39,379 nt of DNA, taken from NCBI GenBank assembly GCA_016187925.1, contig JACPIS010000044.1, forward strand, positions 1 to 39,379. The letters run 5' to 3'. The first letter of the stretch is position 1. Each line of letters opens with the position of its first letter. This document shows, in pieces, positions 1 through 10,600 of the stretch. Made by a program: the position numbers and the translations under genes. The stretch is from Opitutia bacterium (lineage in GTDB: Bacteria; Verrucomicrobiota; Verrucomicrobiia; Opitutales; Opitutaceae). Below the pieces are notes generated by a model. The model was not told the DNA's origin and ran no database searches. It saw only the letters and a program-made list of their open reading frames with translations.

Positions 1-834
<834 letters not shown>

Positions 835-975
835 GGAATGACTGGTCGGTGACTCCACCAGCCCCCGCGGGGCTTGGCAACCCTCAAGACCGGGATCGCG
901 CAGACGGGTTTTTTGCCTTCGCGCTTGGCACAAGTGCGCGGAACCGCACACTGCACGCGTCCCACGCCACGCCTC

Positions 976-2412
976 ATGCATTCCGACGTCCTTTGGCTGG
1001 TCAGCCTAGGCCTCAGCCAGAACCTTTTCAGTCTCCCTCAAGCCCGTCAGGTGCGCGCCGCGCTCGGCGATGGCGTTGAGCTGATGGATTTTGCCCAAAA
1101 GCTCATCGACGACGGCATCGTGCACGATGTCGAGACGCTCGAAAAGATCGCCGGGCTGGCCATGACCAAGGCCGAGAAGGGCGCGCCGCCGGTCGATCCG
1201 TTCGACGACAGTGACGAGGCGCCGGCCGCCGCCGCTCCGGCGGCTCCGACGCGGCTGGCCATGCCCGGCGTCAAAAAACCCGCGGCGGCAACCGGCCCGA
1301 CTCCGAAATTCCCCTTCGAGTCCATCGCCGCGATGAGCGACGACGCGCTGGCGGCCGGCTTTCGCGAGCTGCTCAAGGCCACCGCGGCCAGCGGCGCGAG
1401 CGACCTGCACCTCTCGACCGGCGCGCGGCCGTTCATCCGGCAAAACCGGGCGCTCTCGATGCTCTCGGACCACGTGCTCAGCGCGGACGACGCGCTGCGG
1501 CTCAACACCGCGCTGCTTTCAGAGGGACACCGCCAGATTTATCTCGAGCAAAAGGACCTCGATTACGCGCTCGCCCTCGAGAACGGCGGCGGGCGTTTCC
1601 GCGTGAACCTCATGTTCCACAAGCAGGGCGCGGCCGGCGCCTACCGCATGGTGCCCGCCGAGACGAAGTCGCTCGCCGACCTCGGTTTCGCGAAGCACAT
1701 CGACACGATCAAGAAACTCCTCTCCTACCACAACGGCCTGATCCTCGTCACCGGCCCCGTCGGCTCCGGCAAGACCACCACGCTCGCCTCGATGGTTTCC
1801 TACCTCAACGACACGCGCGAAGACCACATCATTACCGTCGAGGATCCCATCGAGGTCGTCCAGCCGGCCAAGGGCTGCAACGTCACGCAACGCGAGGTCG
1901 GCTCGCACACCAAGACGTTCTTCTCCGCCCTCAAGGGCGCCCTGCGCGAAGACCCCGACGTCATCGTCATCGGCGAGCTGCGCGACCTCGAGACCATCGA
2001 GATGGCGATCAGCGCCTCCGAGACCGGCCACCTTGTCATCGGCACGATGCACACGAGCGACGCCGCCACCACGCTCAACCGCCTGCTCGACGTCTTCGCC
2101 CCTTCGCAACAGGCGCAGATCCGCGCCAGCGTGGCCGAGAGCCTGCGCGGCATCGTCTGCCAACGGCTCCTCCCCGCCTCCGCGGGCGGCGTCACCCTCG
2201 CCTGCGAAATCCTCGTCAGCAACCTCGCCATCCAGGCGCTCATCCGCGAAAACAAGACCTCCGGCCTGCGCAACACGATGGAGACCGGCGTGAAGGAGGG
2301 AATGTGCCTGATGGACAATGTCGTCTACGGCCTCTGGCAGGAGAAGAAGATCACCGCCGAGACCGCCCTCGCCAACATCACCAACCGCGTGCTGAAGCAG
2401 AAGATCACGTGA
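976..2412 (+). CDS. PilT-type secretion/twitching ATPase paralog with N-terminal extension
   Basis: Hexameric ATPase of the GspE/PilT family, expected at the cytoplasmic base of a type IV pilus where it drives pilus retraction or regulates it (family role). From the ATG at 976 (478 aa): an N-terminal region of about 120 residues followed by an Ala/Pro-rich linker, then the PilT core. Walker A is GPVGSGKT (260-267), the Asp box ITVEDPIE is at 286-293, Walker B DVIVIGELRD is at 328-337 with likely catalytic E334, and the His box GTMHTSD starts at 356. The C-terminus has the PilT-like segment ALIRENKTSGLR. A longer frame is open upstream to 874, but those residues look unlike protein and the 976 start gives the first sensible sequence. 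The extension makes it longer than a standard PilT of about 345 aa. Its similarity to the gene at 3102 indicates a paralog pair, as with PilT and PilU. Confidence 0.9.
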   Translation: MHSDVLWLVSLGLSQNLFSLPQARQVRAALGDGVELMDFAQKLIDDGIVHDVETLEKIAGLAMTKAEKGAPPVDPFDDSDEAPAAAAPAAPTRLAMPGVKKPAAATGPTPKFPFESIAAMSDDALAAGFRELLKATAASGASDLHLSTGARPFIRQNRALSMLSDHVLSADDALRLNTALLSEGHRQIYLEQKDLDYALALENGGGRFRVNLMFHKQGAAGAYRMVPAETKSLADLGFAKHIDTIKKLLSYHNGLILVTGPVGSGKTTTLASMVSYLNDTREDHIITVEDPIEVVQPAKGCNVTQREVGSHTKTFFSALKGALREDPDVIVIGELRDLETIEMAISASETGHLVIGTMHTSDAATTLNRLLDVFAPSQQAQIRASVAESLRGIVCQRLLPASAGGVTLACEILVSNLAIQALIRENKTSGLRNTMETGVKEGMCLMDNVVYGLWQEKKITAETALANITNRVLKQKIT

Positions 2413-2455
2413 TGCACGCGCTTGCTTCAGCCGGATATTGCCCTACCCTGACTCC

Positions 2456-2686
2456 ATGGAAAATCTCGACCGCATCACCCACAATCCCGCCGTCATGGGC
2501 GGGCAGGCGTGCATTCGCGGAATGCGCGTCACGGTGAGCATGATCGTCGGCATGATCGGCACCGGACTTTCCAAGCGGGAACTGCTCGCCCTTTATCCTT
2601 ATCTGGAGGCGGCGGACATCGACCAAGCCCTGGCTTACGCGGCTTGGCGGTTGCGCGAGCGCGAGGTTCCAATCGCCGCCGGCTGA
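2456..2686 (+). CDS. DUF433 family antitoxin
   Basis: Small 76-aa protein of the DUF433 family, recognised from the start MENLDRITHNPAVMGGQ, the CIRGMRVTV segment and the helix-turn-helix-like LSKRELLALYPYLEAADI followed by ALAYAAW. DUF433 proteins commonly act as the antitoxin and DNA-binding autorepressor of a type II toxin-antitoxin pair (family knowledge). The ATG at 2456 is preferred over an in-frame ATG at 2438 because the family usually begins at this point. It lies 43 bp upstream of the DUF5615 gene on the same strand, which is the normal antitoxin-first order. The pair sits between two PilT-type genes, suggesting insertion into a pilus operon. Confidence 0.88.
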   Translation: MENLDRITHNPAVMGGQACIRGMRVTVSMIVGMIGTGLSKRELLALYPYLEAADIDQALAYAAWRLREREVPIAAG

Positions 2687-2729
2687 CCGCCATTGGCGTC
2701 TCATCGTGTACTTTTGATCTAAGGGCGGT

Positions 2730-3098
2730 GTGAAGATCGTCATCGACATGAACCTTTCGCCCGCGTGGGTTTCCGTCTTTGCCCAACACGGAATACCGGC
2801 GACCCACTGGAGTACGGTTGGTTCGCCCACTGCGCCCGACAGTGAAATTTTTGCCTGGGCGCGTGCTCACGATCATGCGATTTTCACCCACGATTTGGAC
2901 TTTGCCATGATCCTGGCTGTTTCCCGCTCGTCCAAACCAAGCGTGGTTCAGCTCCGACACCCCGATGTTCATCCTGCCCGGCACGGCGAACGCATTGTCC
3001 GGGTAATCGCACAATTCTCCTCGGAGCTTGGCGCAGGAGCATTGATCTCCATCGAGCCCGACAAGGAGCGCGTGCGCCTGCTGCCTCTCAACGACTGA
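2730..3098 (+). CDS. DUF5615 PIN-like toxin
   Basis: 122-aa protein of the DUF5615 (PIN-like, Mut7-C-related) family, predicted ribonuclease toxin partner of the upstream DUF433 antitoxin. The family start MKIVIDMNLSPAW, the middle acidic PDSEIFAWA and the FTHDLDFAMIL motif supply the Asp/Glu residues expected to bind catalytic metal. It starts at GTG 2730, which is preceded by an AAGGG at 2721-2725 at plausible ribosome-binding distance; no ATG fits the conserved N-terminus. The stop is only 3 nt from the ATG of the next PilT gene, so that gene may depend on read-through transcription and reinitiation from the toxin-antitoxin pair. RNase activity is inferred from the family. Confidence 0.87.
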   Translation: MKIVIDMNLSPAWVSVFAQHGIPATHWSTVGSPTAPDSEIFAWARAHDHAIFTHDLDFAMILAVSRSSKPSVVQLRHPDVHPARHGERIVRVIAQFSSELGAGALISIEPDKERVRLLPLND

Positions 3099-3101
3099 CC
3101 T

Positions 3102-4175
3102 ATGGCCGCCATCGATTCCCTCCTCAAGACCATGCTCGACAAGGGCGGCTCGGACCTGCACCTGACCGTCGGGCTGCCGCCGAAGTCGCGCATCTCCGGA
3201 TCGCTCCAGCCCATCGGCGAAAGGCCGCTCGACACGAAGACCATGGAGTCGCTGCTGAAAGAGATCTGCCCCGAGAAGCGCTGGCACGATTTCCTGGAGC
3301 GCCGCGACCTCGACCTCGCGCACGAGGTGCCCGGCCTGGCGCGTTTCCGCGGCAACTATCTCTACAACCACTGGGGCCCGGCCGCGGTCTTCCGCCAGAT
3401 TCCGGCGAAGATCCTCTCGTTCGACGACCTGAAGCTGCCCGAGGCGCTCAAGAAGCTCTGCCACCTCGACCAGGGCCTCGTCGTCGTCACCGGCCCGACC
3501 GGCTCCGGCAAGTCGACGACGCTCGCGGCGATGATCGACTACATCAACACGAACCTCGCACGGCACATCATCACGATCGAGGACCCGATCGAGTTCGTGC
3601 ACCAGAACAAGAAGTCCGTCATCGTCCACCGCGAGGTCGGCGAGCACACCGCGTCGTTCGGCGCCGCGCTCAAGGGCGCCATGCGGCACGACCCCGACAT
3701 CCTGCTCCTCGGCGAGATGCGCGAACTGGAGACCATCAAACTTGCGCTCGGCTGCGCCTCGATGGGCATGCTCGTCTTCGGCACGCTGCACACGAACAAC
3801 GCGCCCAAGACGGTCGACCGCATCATCAACACCTTTCCGGCCGACGAGCAGAACCAGGTGCGCGTGATGCTCGCCGGCTGCCTCGCCGGCGTCGTCGCCC
3901 AGTTGCTCTGCAAGCGCGTGCCGAAGGGCCGCTGCGCCGTGCATGAGATCCTGCTCACCCATGAGGCGCTGCCCAACACGATCCGCTCCGGTCAGATCGC
4001 CAACATCCGCTCCATCATCGAGAGCGGCGCCGCCGACGGCATGGTCACGATGGACAACAGTCTCATGGCGCGCGTGAAGGACGGCACCGTCGAGGCGAAG
4101 GAGGCCTACATGAAGGCCTCGAACAAGGCGCTCTTCGCCGGCCTGCTCTCCCCCAGCGACCTCGGCGGGCACTGA
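3102..4175 (+). CDS. pilT: Type IV pilus twitching ATPase PilT
   Basis: 357-aa ATPase of standard PilT length, expected to power pilus retraction and twitching motility. The N-terminal PAS-like region starts with LLKTMLDKGGSDLHLTVG, typical of PilT. Then come Walker A GPTGSGKST, the Asp box ITIEDPIEFVH, Walker B DPDILLLGEMRE with catalytic Glu, the His box GTLHTNNA, and the C-terminal NTIRSGQIANIRSIIESGA, corresponding to the PilT AIRNLIRE region. It starts at the ATG 3 nt after the toxin stop. It is a clear paralog of the gene at 976 but lacks that protein's long N-terminal extension. Other pilus genes (pilB, pilC, pilin) are not in this window. Confidence 0.93.
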   Translation: MAAIDSLLKTMLDKGGSDLHLTVGLPPKSRISGSLQPIGERPLDTKTMESLLKEICPEKRWHDFLERRDLDLAHEVPGLARFRGNYLYNHWGPAAVFRQIPAKILSFDDLKLPEALKKLCHLDQGLVVVTGPTGSGKSTTLAAMIDYINTNLARHIITIEDPIEFVHQNKKSVIVHREVGEHTASFGAALKGAMRHDPDILLLGEMRELETIKLALGCASMGMLVFGTLHTNNAPKTVDRIINTFPADEQNQVRVMLAGCLAGVVAQLLCKRVPKGRCAVHEILLTHEALPNTIRSGQIANIRSIIESGAADGMVTMDNSLMARVKDGTVEAKEAYMKASNKALFAGLLSPSDLGGH

Positions 4176-4217
4176 TCCAGACGCCGCCGACCTGCAGCTA
4201 GCAAAAACAGGCACCCC

Positions 4218-5675
4218 CTACTGCGGAGCGACGGGCTTTGCGGCAGCCCTTGCCGCAGGCGCTGCGGCCGGCAATTCGCCGGACTTGCGCGGATGGAAGA
4301 TTTCGTCCGCCAACTCGCGGTTGTGCTCCACCGAATCGAGCGTTGTGACCAACCGCATGGCGGGATTCGTGATGGTATTGGAAAACGCGATCAGTTCGCC
4401 ATCGATCCGCCGATAATCGCCGATATCGGCCGTGACCTTGAGCATGCCGCCCGGACCGGCTTGAATAATAGTCTCTACCCGCACGAGCAAACCGGTCGCG
4501 ACATCGAAATAATGGACGCCGGCAGAGCCTTGCACGGTCGCTAGCTCAATCACGGCCAGCTTGCGACCGTCCTTTTCCGTGCGCTCGCCAAGCCATTTGC
4601 GCAGCGGAATCTGCTCGCCGAGCTTGGTAATCGGGTGCAACTCACCGATGGCAACCAGCTGTGCCAACTCGGGTCCGACAAGCTGTCGATAACCCTGCAA
4701 CTCCGACCATGCCCACCCGATCGCGCCATCGAAGCCCTGCAGGACCTTGCCCATGCCCGGCACTTCCTGCTCGATCAATATTTTGTTCGGTGCTTTCTGC
4801 GAGATGATGGTGGCGAACGTCACGCCGGAGGTCGTCACCTCAACATGCCCCCGCGAAAAGCGGGTCTTCACCTTGGCCAGATCCACCGGTTGGCCAGCGG
4901 CAGCGCGGAAGCGCGCGAGCGTCTGTTCGATGCGCTCGAGATCGGCCACGAGTTCGGCGGGCGGCGACCACGAACTTTCATCCGGCTTTGCGCGGTGGTT
5001 CGCCGAAAGCACCTCGATTGTAGTCACGTTGCCGTTCTGGGTCGAAACGCCGTGAAATGGCTCGATTACCCCGTCGATCTTTCGGAAATCCGAATAATCG
5101 ACCACTTGCCTTCCCTTCGGGTCGTATACCTCGCGCCGCACACGCAAGCCGGTGGTCACGGAGAAAACCCAATGCTCGCGCCAGCCTTTCGCATCGATCA
5201 GCTCGATCACATGCACGGTCTTGCCGTTGATCGTCTCGTCCGACAGCAGCTGGCGCTGCGGGAAACTCGCACGCACCCGCAGCGATTCTTGCGGTCCGGA
5301 CGTACGTCGGTTACGTTCAACTTCGTCGGTCGGCAACAAACCTGCCCCGAATGCGACATGTTGCATCCAGCCCGTGTGACCATCATCGTAGATGACGAGT
5401 TCACCCGAACGCGTCTGCATCACACCGCGATGGGCACCATCGGAACGACACTGCTCGCGCAATTCCCATACAAACCCCTGGGCGTTGGTATAGCGGGTCT
5501 GATATTCGGTGGCCTTGATTGCCTTGAGACGCTCGTCTCCGCCGCAGGCCCCAATCCAGCGATCTAGCACGCTATCGGCGGTCGTATTGTCGGTGGACTT
5601 TGCGCGCACCAAGGGGCCAAGCGCGAGCAGCAGGAGCATGAGTAATCCCCGAGAGAGAGGAAGTGGGTTGGGCAT
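4218..5675 (-). CDS. Secreted protein with two LolA-like (lipoprotein-sorting-type) domains
   Basis: 485-aa exported protein of uncertain function. The start at 5675 gives a clear signal peptide (MPNPLPLSRGLLMLLLLALG, cleavage near LVRAKS). The mature part appears to be two similar halves: each has an FD/YD-DG-GW segment (YDDGHTGW; FDGAIGWAW), a VIEL segment (KTVHVIELIDAKG; RKLAVIELATVQG), a D-x-x-TGL turn followed by VRRE or VRVE, and a DYR/F-x-K/R-IDG strand (YSDFRKIDGV; IGDYRRIDGEL). This resembles outer-membrane lipoprotein-sorting/LolA-like folds that bind hydrophobic ligands, but no specific substrate can be named. Its ATG lies 1 nt after the stop of the S41 peptidase gene, so the two are almost certainly co-transcribed and translationally coupled, and probably work together in the envelope. 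The C-terminus is Ala/Pro-rich. Confidence 0.75.
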   Translation of the reverse strand: MPNPLPLSRGLLMLLLLALGPLVRAKSTDNTTADSVLDRWIGACGGDERLKAIKATEYQTRYTNAQGFVWELREQCRSDGAHRGVMQTRSGELVIYDDGHTGWMQHVAFGAGLLPTDEVERNRRTSGPQESLRVRASFPQRQLLSDETINGKTVHVIELIDAKGWREHWVFSVTTGLRVRREVYDPKGRQVVDYSDFRKIDGVIEPFHGVSTQNGNVTTIEVLSANHRAKPDESSWSPPAELVADLERIEQTLARFRAAAGQPVDLAKVKTRFSRGHVEVTTSGVTFATIISQKAPNKILIEQEVPGMGKVLQGFDGAIGWAWSELQGYRQLVGPELAQLVAIGELHPITKLGEQIPLRKWLGERTEKDGRKLAVIELATVQGSAGVHYFDVATGLLVRVETIIQAGPGGMLKVTADIGDYRRIDGELIAFSNTITNPAMRLVTTLDSVEHNRELADEIFHPRKSGELPAAAPAARAAAKPVAPQ

Positions 5676-5676
5676 G

Positions 5677-7014
5677 TCAGTTGTTGGTTTGTATTTGGCC
5701 CGTGGAAATTTTTGCCCGCTCGGCGAGCAGCCATGCCCGCGCCGCATCGAGTACCGAATCCCGCCCGGCCGCCAGATCAGCGCCCGTGCGCAGCACGATC
5801 TCATCCGGCACGACCCCCGCACCCTCAAGCGAACGACCGCGGGGCGTGACGATGTCCGCCATGGCAAACTGGAAAAGATCGCCGCTCGGCAGCTGCTTGA
5901 AGGACGAGGGCAGCGCCTGTCCCGCGCTGCGCTCGCCAAAGATTCTCGCGCGGCCGGTCTCCTGGAGACCGGCCGCCATCAACTCGGCCGTTGATGCCGA
6001 GGTGCCGTCGATCAACACCGCCAGCGGGCCAGTGAACGCGCCCTCCTGCGGGAACGCCGCGAACTGCATCACTCCCTGCCGAAGCTTCATGCGGCCCAAC
6101 CAGAGCTGCCGGTCGGTCAGCCAGCCGGTGATGCCTGGCGCCATGGTGGCGAGACCGCCGGGATTGCCACGCAGATCAAGCACGAGTCCGCCACCGGGCG
6201 GCAGCGCAAGGAGAAACTCCCGGATGTCCTTCATCACCTGCCGGGCAAAAACATTGAAACGCAGATAGGCCACGCCGTCTGTGCTGACCGCACTCGCCAA
6301 CTCAAGCGGCCACGACGGGAAGTTGCCCACCGGCTCGGACCACGCGCCCTCGTACGAGACGCTCTCCAACTCAAATTCCTGCTCGTTTTCTCCGCCAGAG
6401 AGTTGCGCACGGAGCTTGAGCCTTTTTCCCACCGCCGCTCGGAAATGCGAAGCCGTCCACTGCGCCAGGTAGCGACCGGCACGAAGAGTATCCCACCTAC
6501 CGCTTTGCTGCACGGCTGCGAGCAATTCATGAAGATCGCGCCCATCAAGAACGCGCAGCGCCGCGCCGGGCCGTAGCCCAGCTTTCTCGGCTGGACCGCC
6601 CGTCGTCACATGGGTCACGACCACGGCATCGTCCATCCAGCCGACCTCCACCCCCATCGTACCGATGCGCACGCGCTCTTCCGGTGTGAAAACGGCCGCC
6701 TCGCGCGGTAGGATCGCGAAATGAGAGCGATCGAGTTCGTTGAGCATCTGTTGGAGCAGGATTCGCAGTGCAGGGTTGTCGCCCGCCTCGGTAAGCCGCG
6801 GCTCGTATTGGGCGCGCACCGCAGCCCAATCGACACCGCCGAACCGAGGATCGAAATACGCTTCGTTTACCGTGCTCCATACCATCTCGAACGTCTGCTG
6901 TCGTGTTGCCGCCCACTTTGTTTCATCCGGCGAAGACACCAACGCACCGGCTGCGAGGGTCCCCGCACCGATGCACCACGCGAGAAGCGAACCCGCCCAA
7001 TTGTGCCGCAGCAT
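5677..7014 (-). CDS. S41-family (C-terminal-processing/tricorn-type) serine peptidase
   Basis: 445-aa exported serine peptidase. The ATG start at 7014 gives MLRHNWAGSLLAWCIGAG, a signal peptide or anchor; a TTG start at 7050 would only add 12 polar residues. Domains: an N-terminal helical region with the WSTVNEAYFDPRFGGVDW signature of S41 proteins; LDRSHFAIL, whose His matches the catalytic His of tricorn-like members; a PDZ domain (TTGGPAEKAGLRPGAALRVL); and the S41 core with VLDLRGNPGG and DGTSASTAELMAAGL, in which Ser341 is the likely nucleophile. The Ser-Lys dyad lysine of CtpA-type enzymes is not obvious (the region reads FGERSAGQALPS), so a Ser-His type mechanism is more likely. It is followed after 1 nt by the LolA-like gene. 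Substrate unknown. Confidence 0.88.
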   Translation of the reverse strand: MLRHNWAGSLLAWCIGAGTLAAGALVSSPDETKWAATRQQTFEMVWSTVNEAYFDPRFGGVDWAAVRAQYEPRLTEAGDNPALRILLQQMLNELDRSHFAILPREAAVFTPEERVRIGTMGVEVGWMDDAVVVTHVTTGGPAEKAGLRPGAALRVLDGRDLHELLAAVQQSGRWDTLRAGRYLAQWTASHFRAAVGKRLKLRAQLSGGENEQEFELESVSYEGAWSEPVGNFPSWPLELASAVSTDGVAYLRFNVFARQVMKDIREFLLALPPGGGLVLDLRGNPGGLATMAPGITGWLTDRQLWLGRMKLRQGVMQFAAFPQEGAFTGPLAVLIDGTSASTAELMAAGLQETGRARIFGERSAGQALPSSFKQLPSGDLFQFAMADIVTPRGRSLEGAGVVPDEIVLRTGADLAAGRDSVLDAARAWLLAERAKISTGQIQTNN

Positions 7015-7097
7015 GGCGCGGAGCGAACCGTCTGCGCGCAAAACCGTCAAGGCACGATGTGCGCCCGGCTTTAGCGGGGCGACGCTTGGTGCGCATG

Positions 7098-7122
7098 AAA
7101 AAGCCGGGCCGTGAGGCCCGGC
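7098..7122 (-). terminator. Rho-independent terminator for the DUF3568 gene
   Basis: Perfect 8-bp GC stem GCCGGGCC/GGCCCGGC (7103-7110 and 7115-7122) with a 4-nt loop. Read on the minus strand it is followed by five T. It lies about 40 bp beyond the stop of the minus-strand lipoprotein gene and upstream of the S41 gene, so the two transcripts are likely separate. Confidence 0.85.
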
Positions 7123-7164
7123 GAGACGGGATCGGGCCGCGCGACCTTCGCGCGCGGCTGCGGC

Positions 7165-7569
7165 TCAGAGGTTCGACTTGATCTTGTCGAGGATGGAGAC
7201 GGACATCTGTTCGTCGCCGAACAGGCCGACGCGGATCTGCACCTTGGTGGACTTGTCGCCGACCTTCTCCACGGTGACCTCGACCTTCTTGTCGAGCGCC
7301 GTGCGGGACACGAAGACGGCCTTCAGGGCGTCCTTGTTTTCGCTCACGCGGGCGAACTCGAGCTCCTTGAGCGCGGTGCGCGTGGCGTCGACGACCTTGT
7401 TGTAGTTGTTGCCCAGCGTGGTGTCCAATTCACCGCGCACATAGGCCATCGTGCCCGCGCCGGCGCCGGCGGCGGCAATGATGCAACCGGACAGGACCGG
7501 CAGGGCGAGCAGCGCGAGCGCCAGGCTGAGCACGGTGAATGGGCGGAAGCGGGAAATGGTAGTTTTCAT
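7165..7569 (-). CDS. DUF3568 family lipoprotein
   Basis: 134-aa predicted lipoprotein. There is an N-terminal signal sequence ending in the lipobox LSGC, followed by a Gly/Ala stretch (IIAAAGAGAGTMAYVRGEL). The rest matches the DUF3568 pattern: a conserved helix NNYNKVVDATRTALKELEF, then beta strands around KAVFVSRTALDKKVEVTVEK and VQIRVGLFGDEQMS, ending ILDKIKSNL. The family has no established biochemical function; the protein is probably anchored to the outer or inner membrane facing the periplasm. It is monocistronic, with its own terminator at 7098-7122. Confidence 0.88.
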   Translation of the reverse strand: MKTTISRFRPFTVLSLALALLALPVLSGCIIAAAGAGAGTMAYVRGELDTTLGNNYNKVVDATRTALKELEFARVSENKDALKAVFVSRTALDKKVEVTVEKVGDKSTKVQIRVGLFGDEQMSVSILDKIKSNL

Positions 7570-7631
7570 GTGTGATGGAGGGGAGTTAACCGTGCAGACA
7601 GGGCGGGGTCAAATATGCTCCGTGAAAAAAC

Positions 7632-10600
7632 CTACGAAACTCTGTCTTCATCCGGACGGGGTGTCAGGACCTCGCGCAGGACATGGCGCAACTGTTCGAG
7701 CCCGTAGGGCTTGGGCAGGATGCCGCAGAAGCCGTGCGCCCGGTAGTTGGCGAGCACCGGGTCGCGCGAATAGCCGCTGGAGACGATCGCCCGGACCCCG
7801 GGATCGAGTTTCTTGAGGTGCTCCAACGCCTCGCGCCCGCCCATGCCGCCCGGCACGGTGAGGTCCATCAGCACGACGTCGAAACGCCGGCCGGCCGCCC
7901 CGGCCGCGCGATATTTCTCCACCGCCTCGGCTCCATCCGCCGCCTCCTCGCATTCCACGCCGAGCCGGCGCAGGAACAGGCCGACCATGTTGCGGATGGG
8001 CTCCTCGTCGTCCATGAACAACACCCGCGCGCGCAGCGACGCCGCGACCGGCGGGTGCACCGGTGGCTCAGCCTGCGCCTCGTGCGCCGCGGGGATCCAG
8101 ATGTGGAAAGCCGTGCCCTCGCCGAGCCGCGACTCCACCTCGATGTGACCCTGGTGTTTCTTGACGATGGAGTAGACGGTCGCGAGGCCCAGGCCGCTGC
8201 CCTGCTGCTTGGTGGTGAAATAGGGATCGAAAATCTTCGCGAGGTGGTCCGCCGCGATGCCGACGCCGGTGTCCGCCACGGTCAGGTGCACGTAGCGCCC
8301 GGCGGGCAGCGGCACACCGCTCCCGGCGGCGGGCAACAGAGCGTTGTTGGCCGTGATTTTCACCACCCCGCCCTGCGGCATGGCCTGCACGGAGTTGATG
8401 ACGAGATTCTGCACGACCTGACCGACCTGGCCCTTGTCGGCGTTGGCCGCCCACAGATCGGGCGCGAGGGCGAACTCCGCCCGCGCCTTCGCGCCGTGCA
8501 GCGCGAAGCCCGCCGACTCGCGCAGCAGCTCGGGCAACGCGACGGCCGCGCGCACGGGATCGCCGCCTTTGGCAAAGGTCAGGAGCTGCTGCGTGAGGTC
8601 GCGCGCGCGCAACGTGGCGCGCTTCGCGTCGTCGAGCATGTGGCGGAGGGAGGTATCCGGATCGGTGTCCATCTCCGCCAACGTCACGTTGCCGAGCACG
8701 ACGGTGAGGATGTTATTGAAATCATGCGCGATGCCGCCGGCTAGGATGCCCACGGCCTCGAGCTTGGAGGCGCGCGTCATCTCGGCCTCCAGCCGGCGGC
8801 GCGCGGTGATGTCCGCCACGAAACCCTCGAAGTACTGCACCTGGCCCGTTGCGGCGCGCACGACGCGGACGTTCTCGGAAATCCACACCGTGCTCCCGTC
8901 GCGCCGGCGGACCTCGGATTCGAAATTATCCAGCCGGTCGGTGGCCTTGACCGCCGCGAGGAAGTCCTCCCGGCGCCGGGGCTGTACATACAGCGTGCCG
9001 AGCGCCCGCTCGTTCGCGTAGTCCATAAGCTCACCGACCGTCGCGCAGCCCAGCAGCTGGGCCATGGCGGGGTTGACCGCCAGAAACCGGCCCGCGACGG
9101 TCGAGCGGTAGACGCCGCCGGCGGCGTTCTCGAACAGCTCGCGGTAACGCGTCTCGCTCTCGCGCAGCGCGTGCTCGGCGGCGAGCTTGGCCGTCATGTC
9201 GAACGGCAGCACGAGCACGCAGGTACGGCCGTTGAACACGAGCGAGTGGGTGAAGACCTCCACCAGCATGATGGTGCCGTCCTTGCGGCAGTGGCGCCAG
9301 ACACCGGCGGCGAAGGAATCCTCCGGCGGCGCGGGATGCGCGCGGTACTCCTGCATCGCCGTGCTCAGGCGCGCGGCCTCGTCCGGCGGCCGGATGTCGA
9401 GGACGGTGCGGGCGGCGAACTCCTCGCGAGTGTAGCCGTAGCGCTCGACGGCGGCCTCGTTCACCATCACGAAGCGGAGCGTCTCGGCGTCGAAGATGTA
9501 CATCGGGTTCGGCGTCGTCTCGAAGAGCCGCCGGTAGCGGTCCTCGCTCTCCTGCAGCGCCTGCACGGCGTTTTTCTGCTCGGTGATGTCGACCAGCGCC
9601 GTGAGCGAGCGGCGGAAGGTCAGCCGCCCGTCCTTCAGCGGCATGCGCCAGCTGTAATGAAAGCGGCGCAACTCGCCGGTGAGCAGACGCAGCGTGACCT
9701 CGCCTTCCGTGCTCTCGCGATTTTCCCAGAGTTCGTGCACCAGCTCCACCCGGCTGGCCATGAACTCCTCCGTGAAGAGACGCGGCACATGGGCGATCAG
9801 GGCCTCCCGGTTTTCGGCGCCAAACGCCCGCAGCGCCGCCTGGTTGACCTCCGTCAGGGGCGGGAGCCGCGCCATCTCGGCCGCCTCGGGCGGATGGCCG
9901 GCCAGATAGGCCCGCAGGTCCGTGACGCCGGCGGCGCGGAGCTCGGCGAACCGCTCGCCCAACGCCTGGTAATCGAACTCCACGAGCGGCACCGGCGACA
10001 GGTCGAACAACTCGCGGTAGCGCGCCTCGCTCTCCAGCCGGGCCTGCTCGGCCGCGCGCTGCTCGGTGATGTCGACCATCACCGTCTGGGTGCGCGAGCT
10101 GTCCGCCGTGCCGTCGCCGAGGCGGACGAGCCGCCAGCGGTACCACATGGTGCGCAGGCTGCCGTCGATCCGGTGGATCTTGAACTCGCCCTCGGAAAAA
10201 TACTCGCCCTGCCACGCATGCACGATGTTGCCCAGGCGCACCCGGCGGATCTCGTCGGTGTAGATACGCGCCAGGTTCTCGACGACCTCGCGCTTGCTGC
10301 GGCCACCGACGAGCCGGACCGCCGCCTCGTTGATGTCGACCACCGGCATCTGCTGCAGCGCGAATTCCTCCCGCGCCGGATCCGCCGCCAGGTAGGCGGT
10401 CAGGTCGGTGACGCCCTCCTGGCGGAGCTGCCGGAACCATTTCAACGCCGGGGCGTAGTCGTATTCGACGATGGCCAGCGGGGACTGCTCGAAGAACAGC
10501 CGGAAGCGCGCCTCGTTCTCGCGCAGCGCCTGTTCGGTCTTCCGCAACGCGGTGATCTCGGTGAAGACGAGGCGGACGTTGGCCAGGTCGCGCCGCCCCT

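Noticed and set aside
2529-4214. A 561-codon minus-strand open frame opposite the toxin-antitoxin pair and pilT
   Set aside because: Composition is Val/Asp/Arg/His-biased, crosses three good plus-strand genes and shows no domain.
7701-7712. GTAGGGC string as a second copy of the palindromic repeat found in cusA2
   Set aside because: It lies in the conserved receiver-domain coding sequence of the kinase and has no matching arm nearby.
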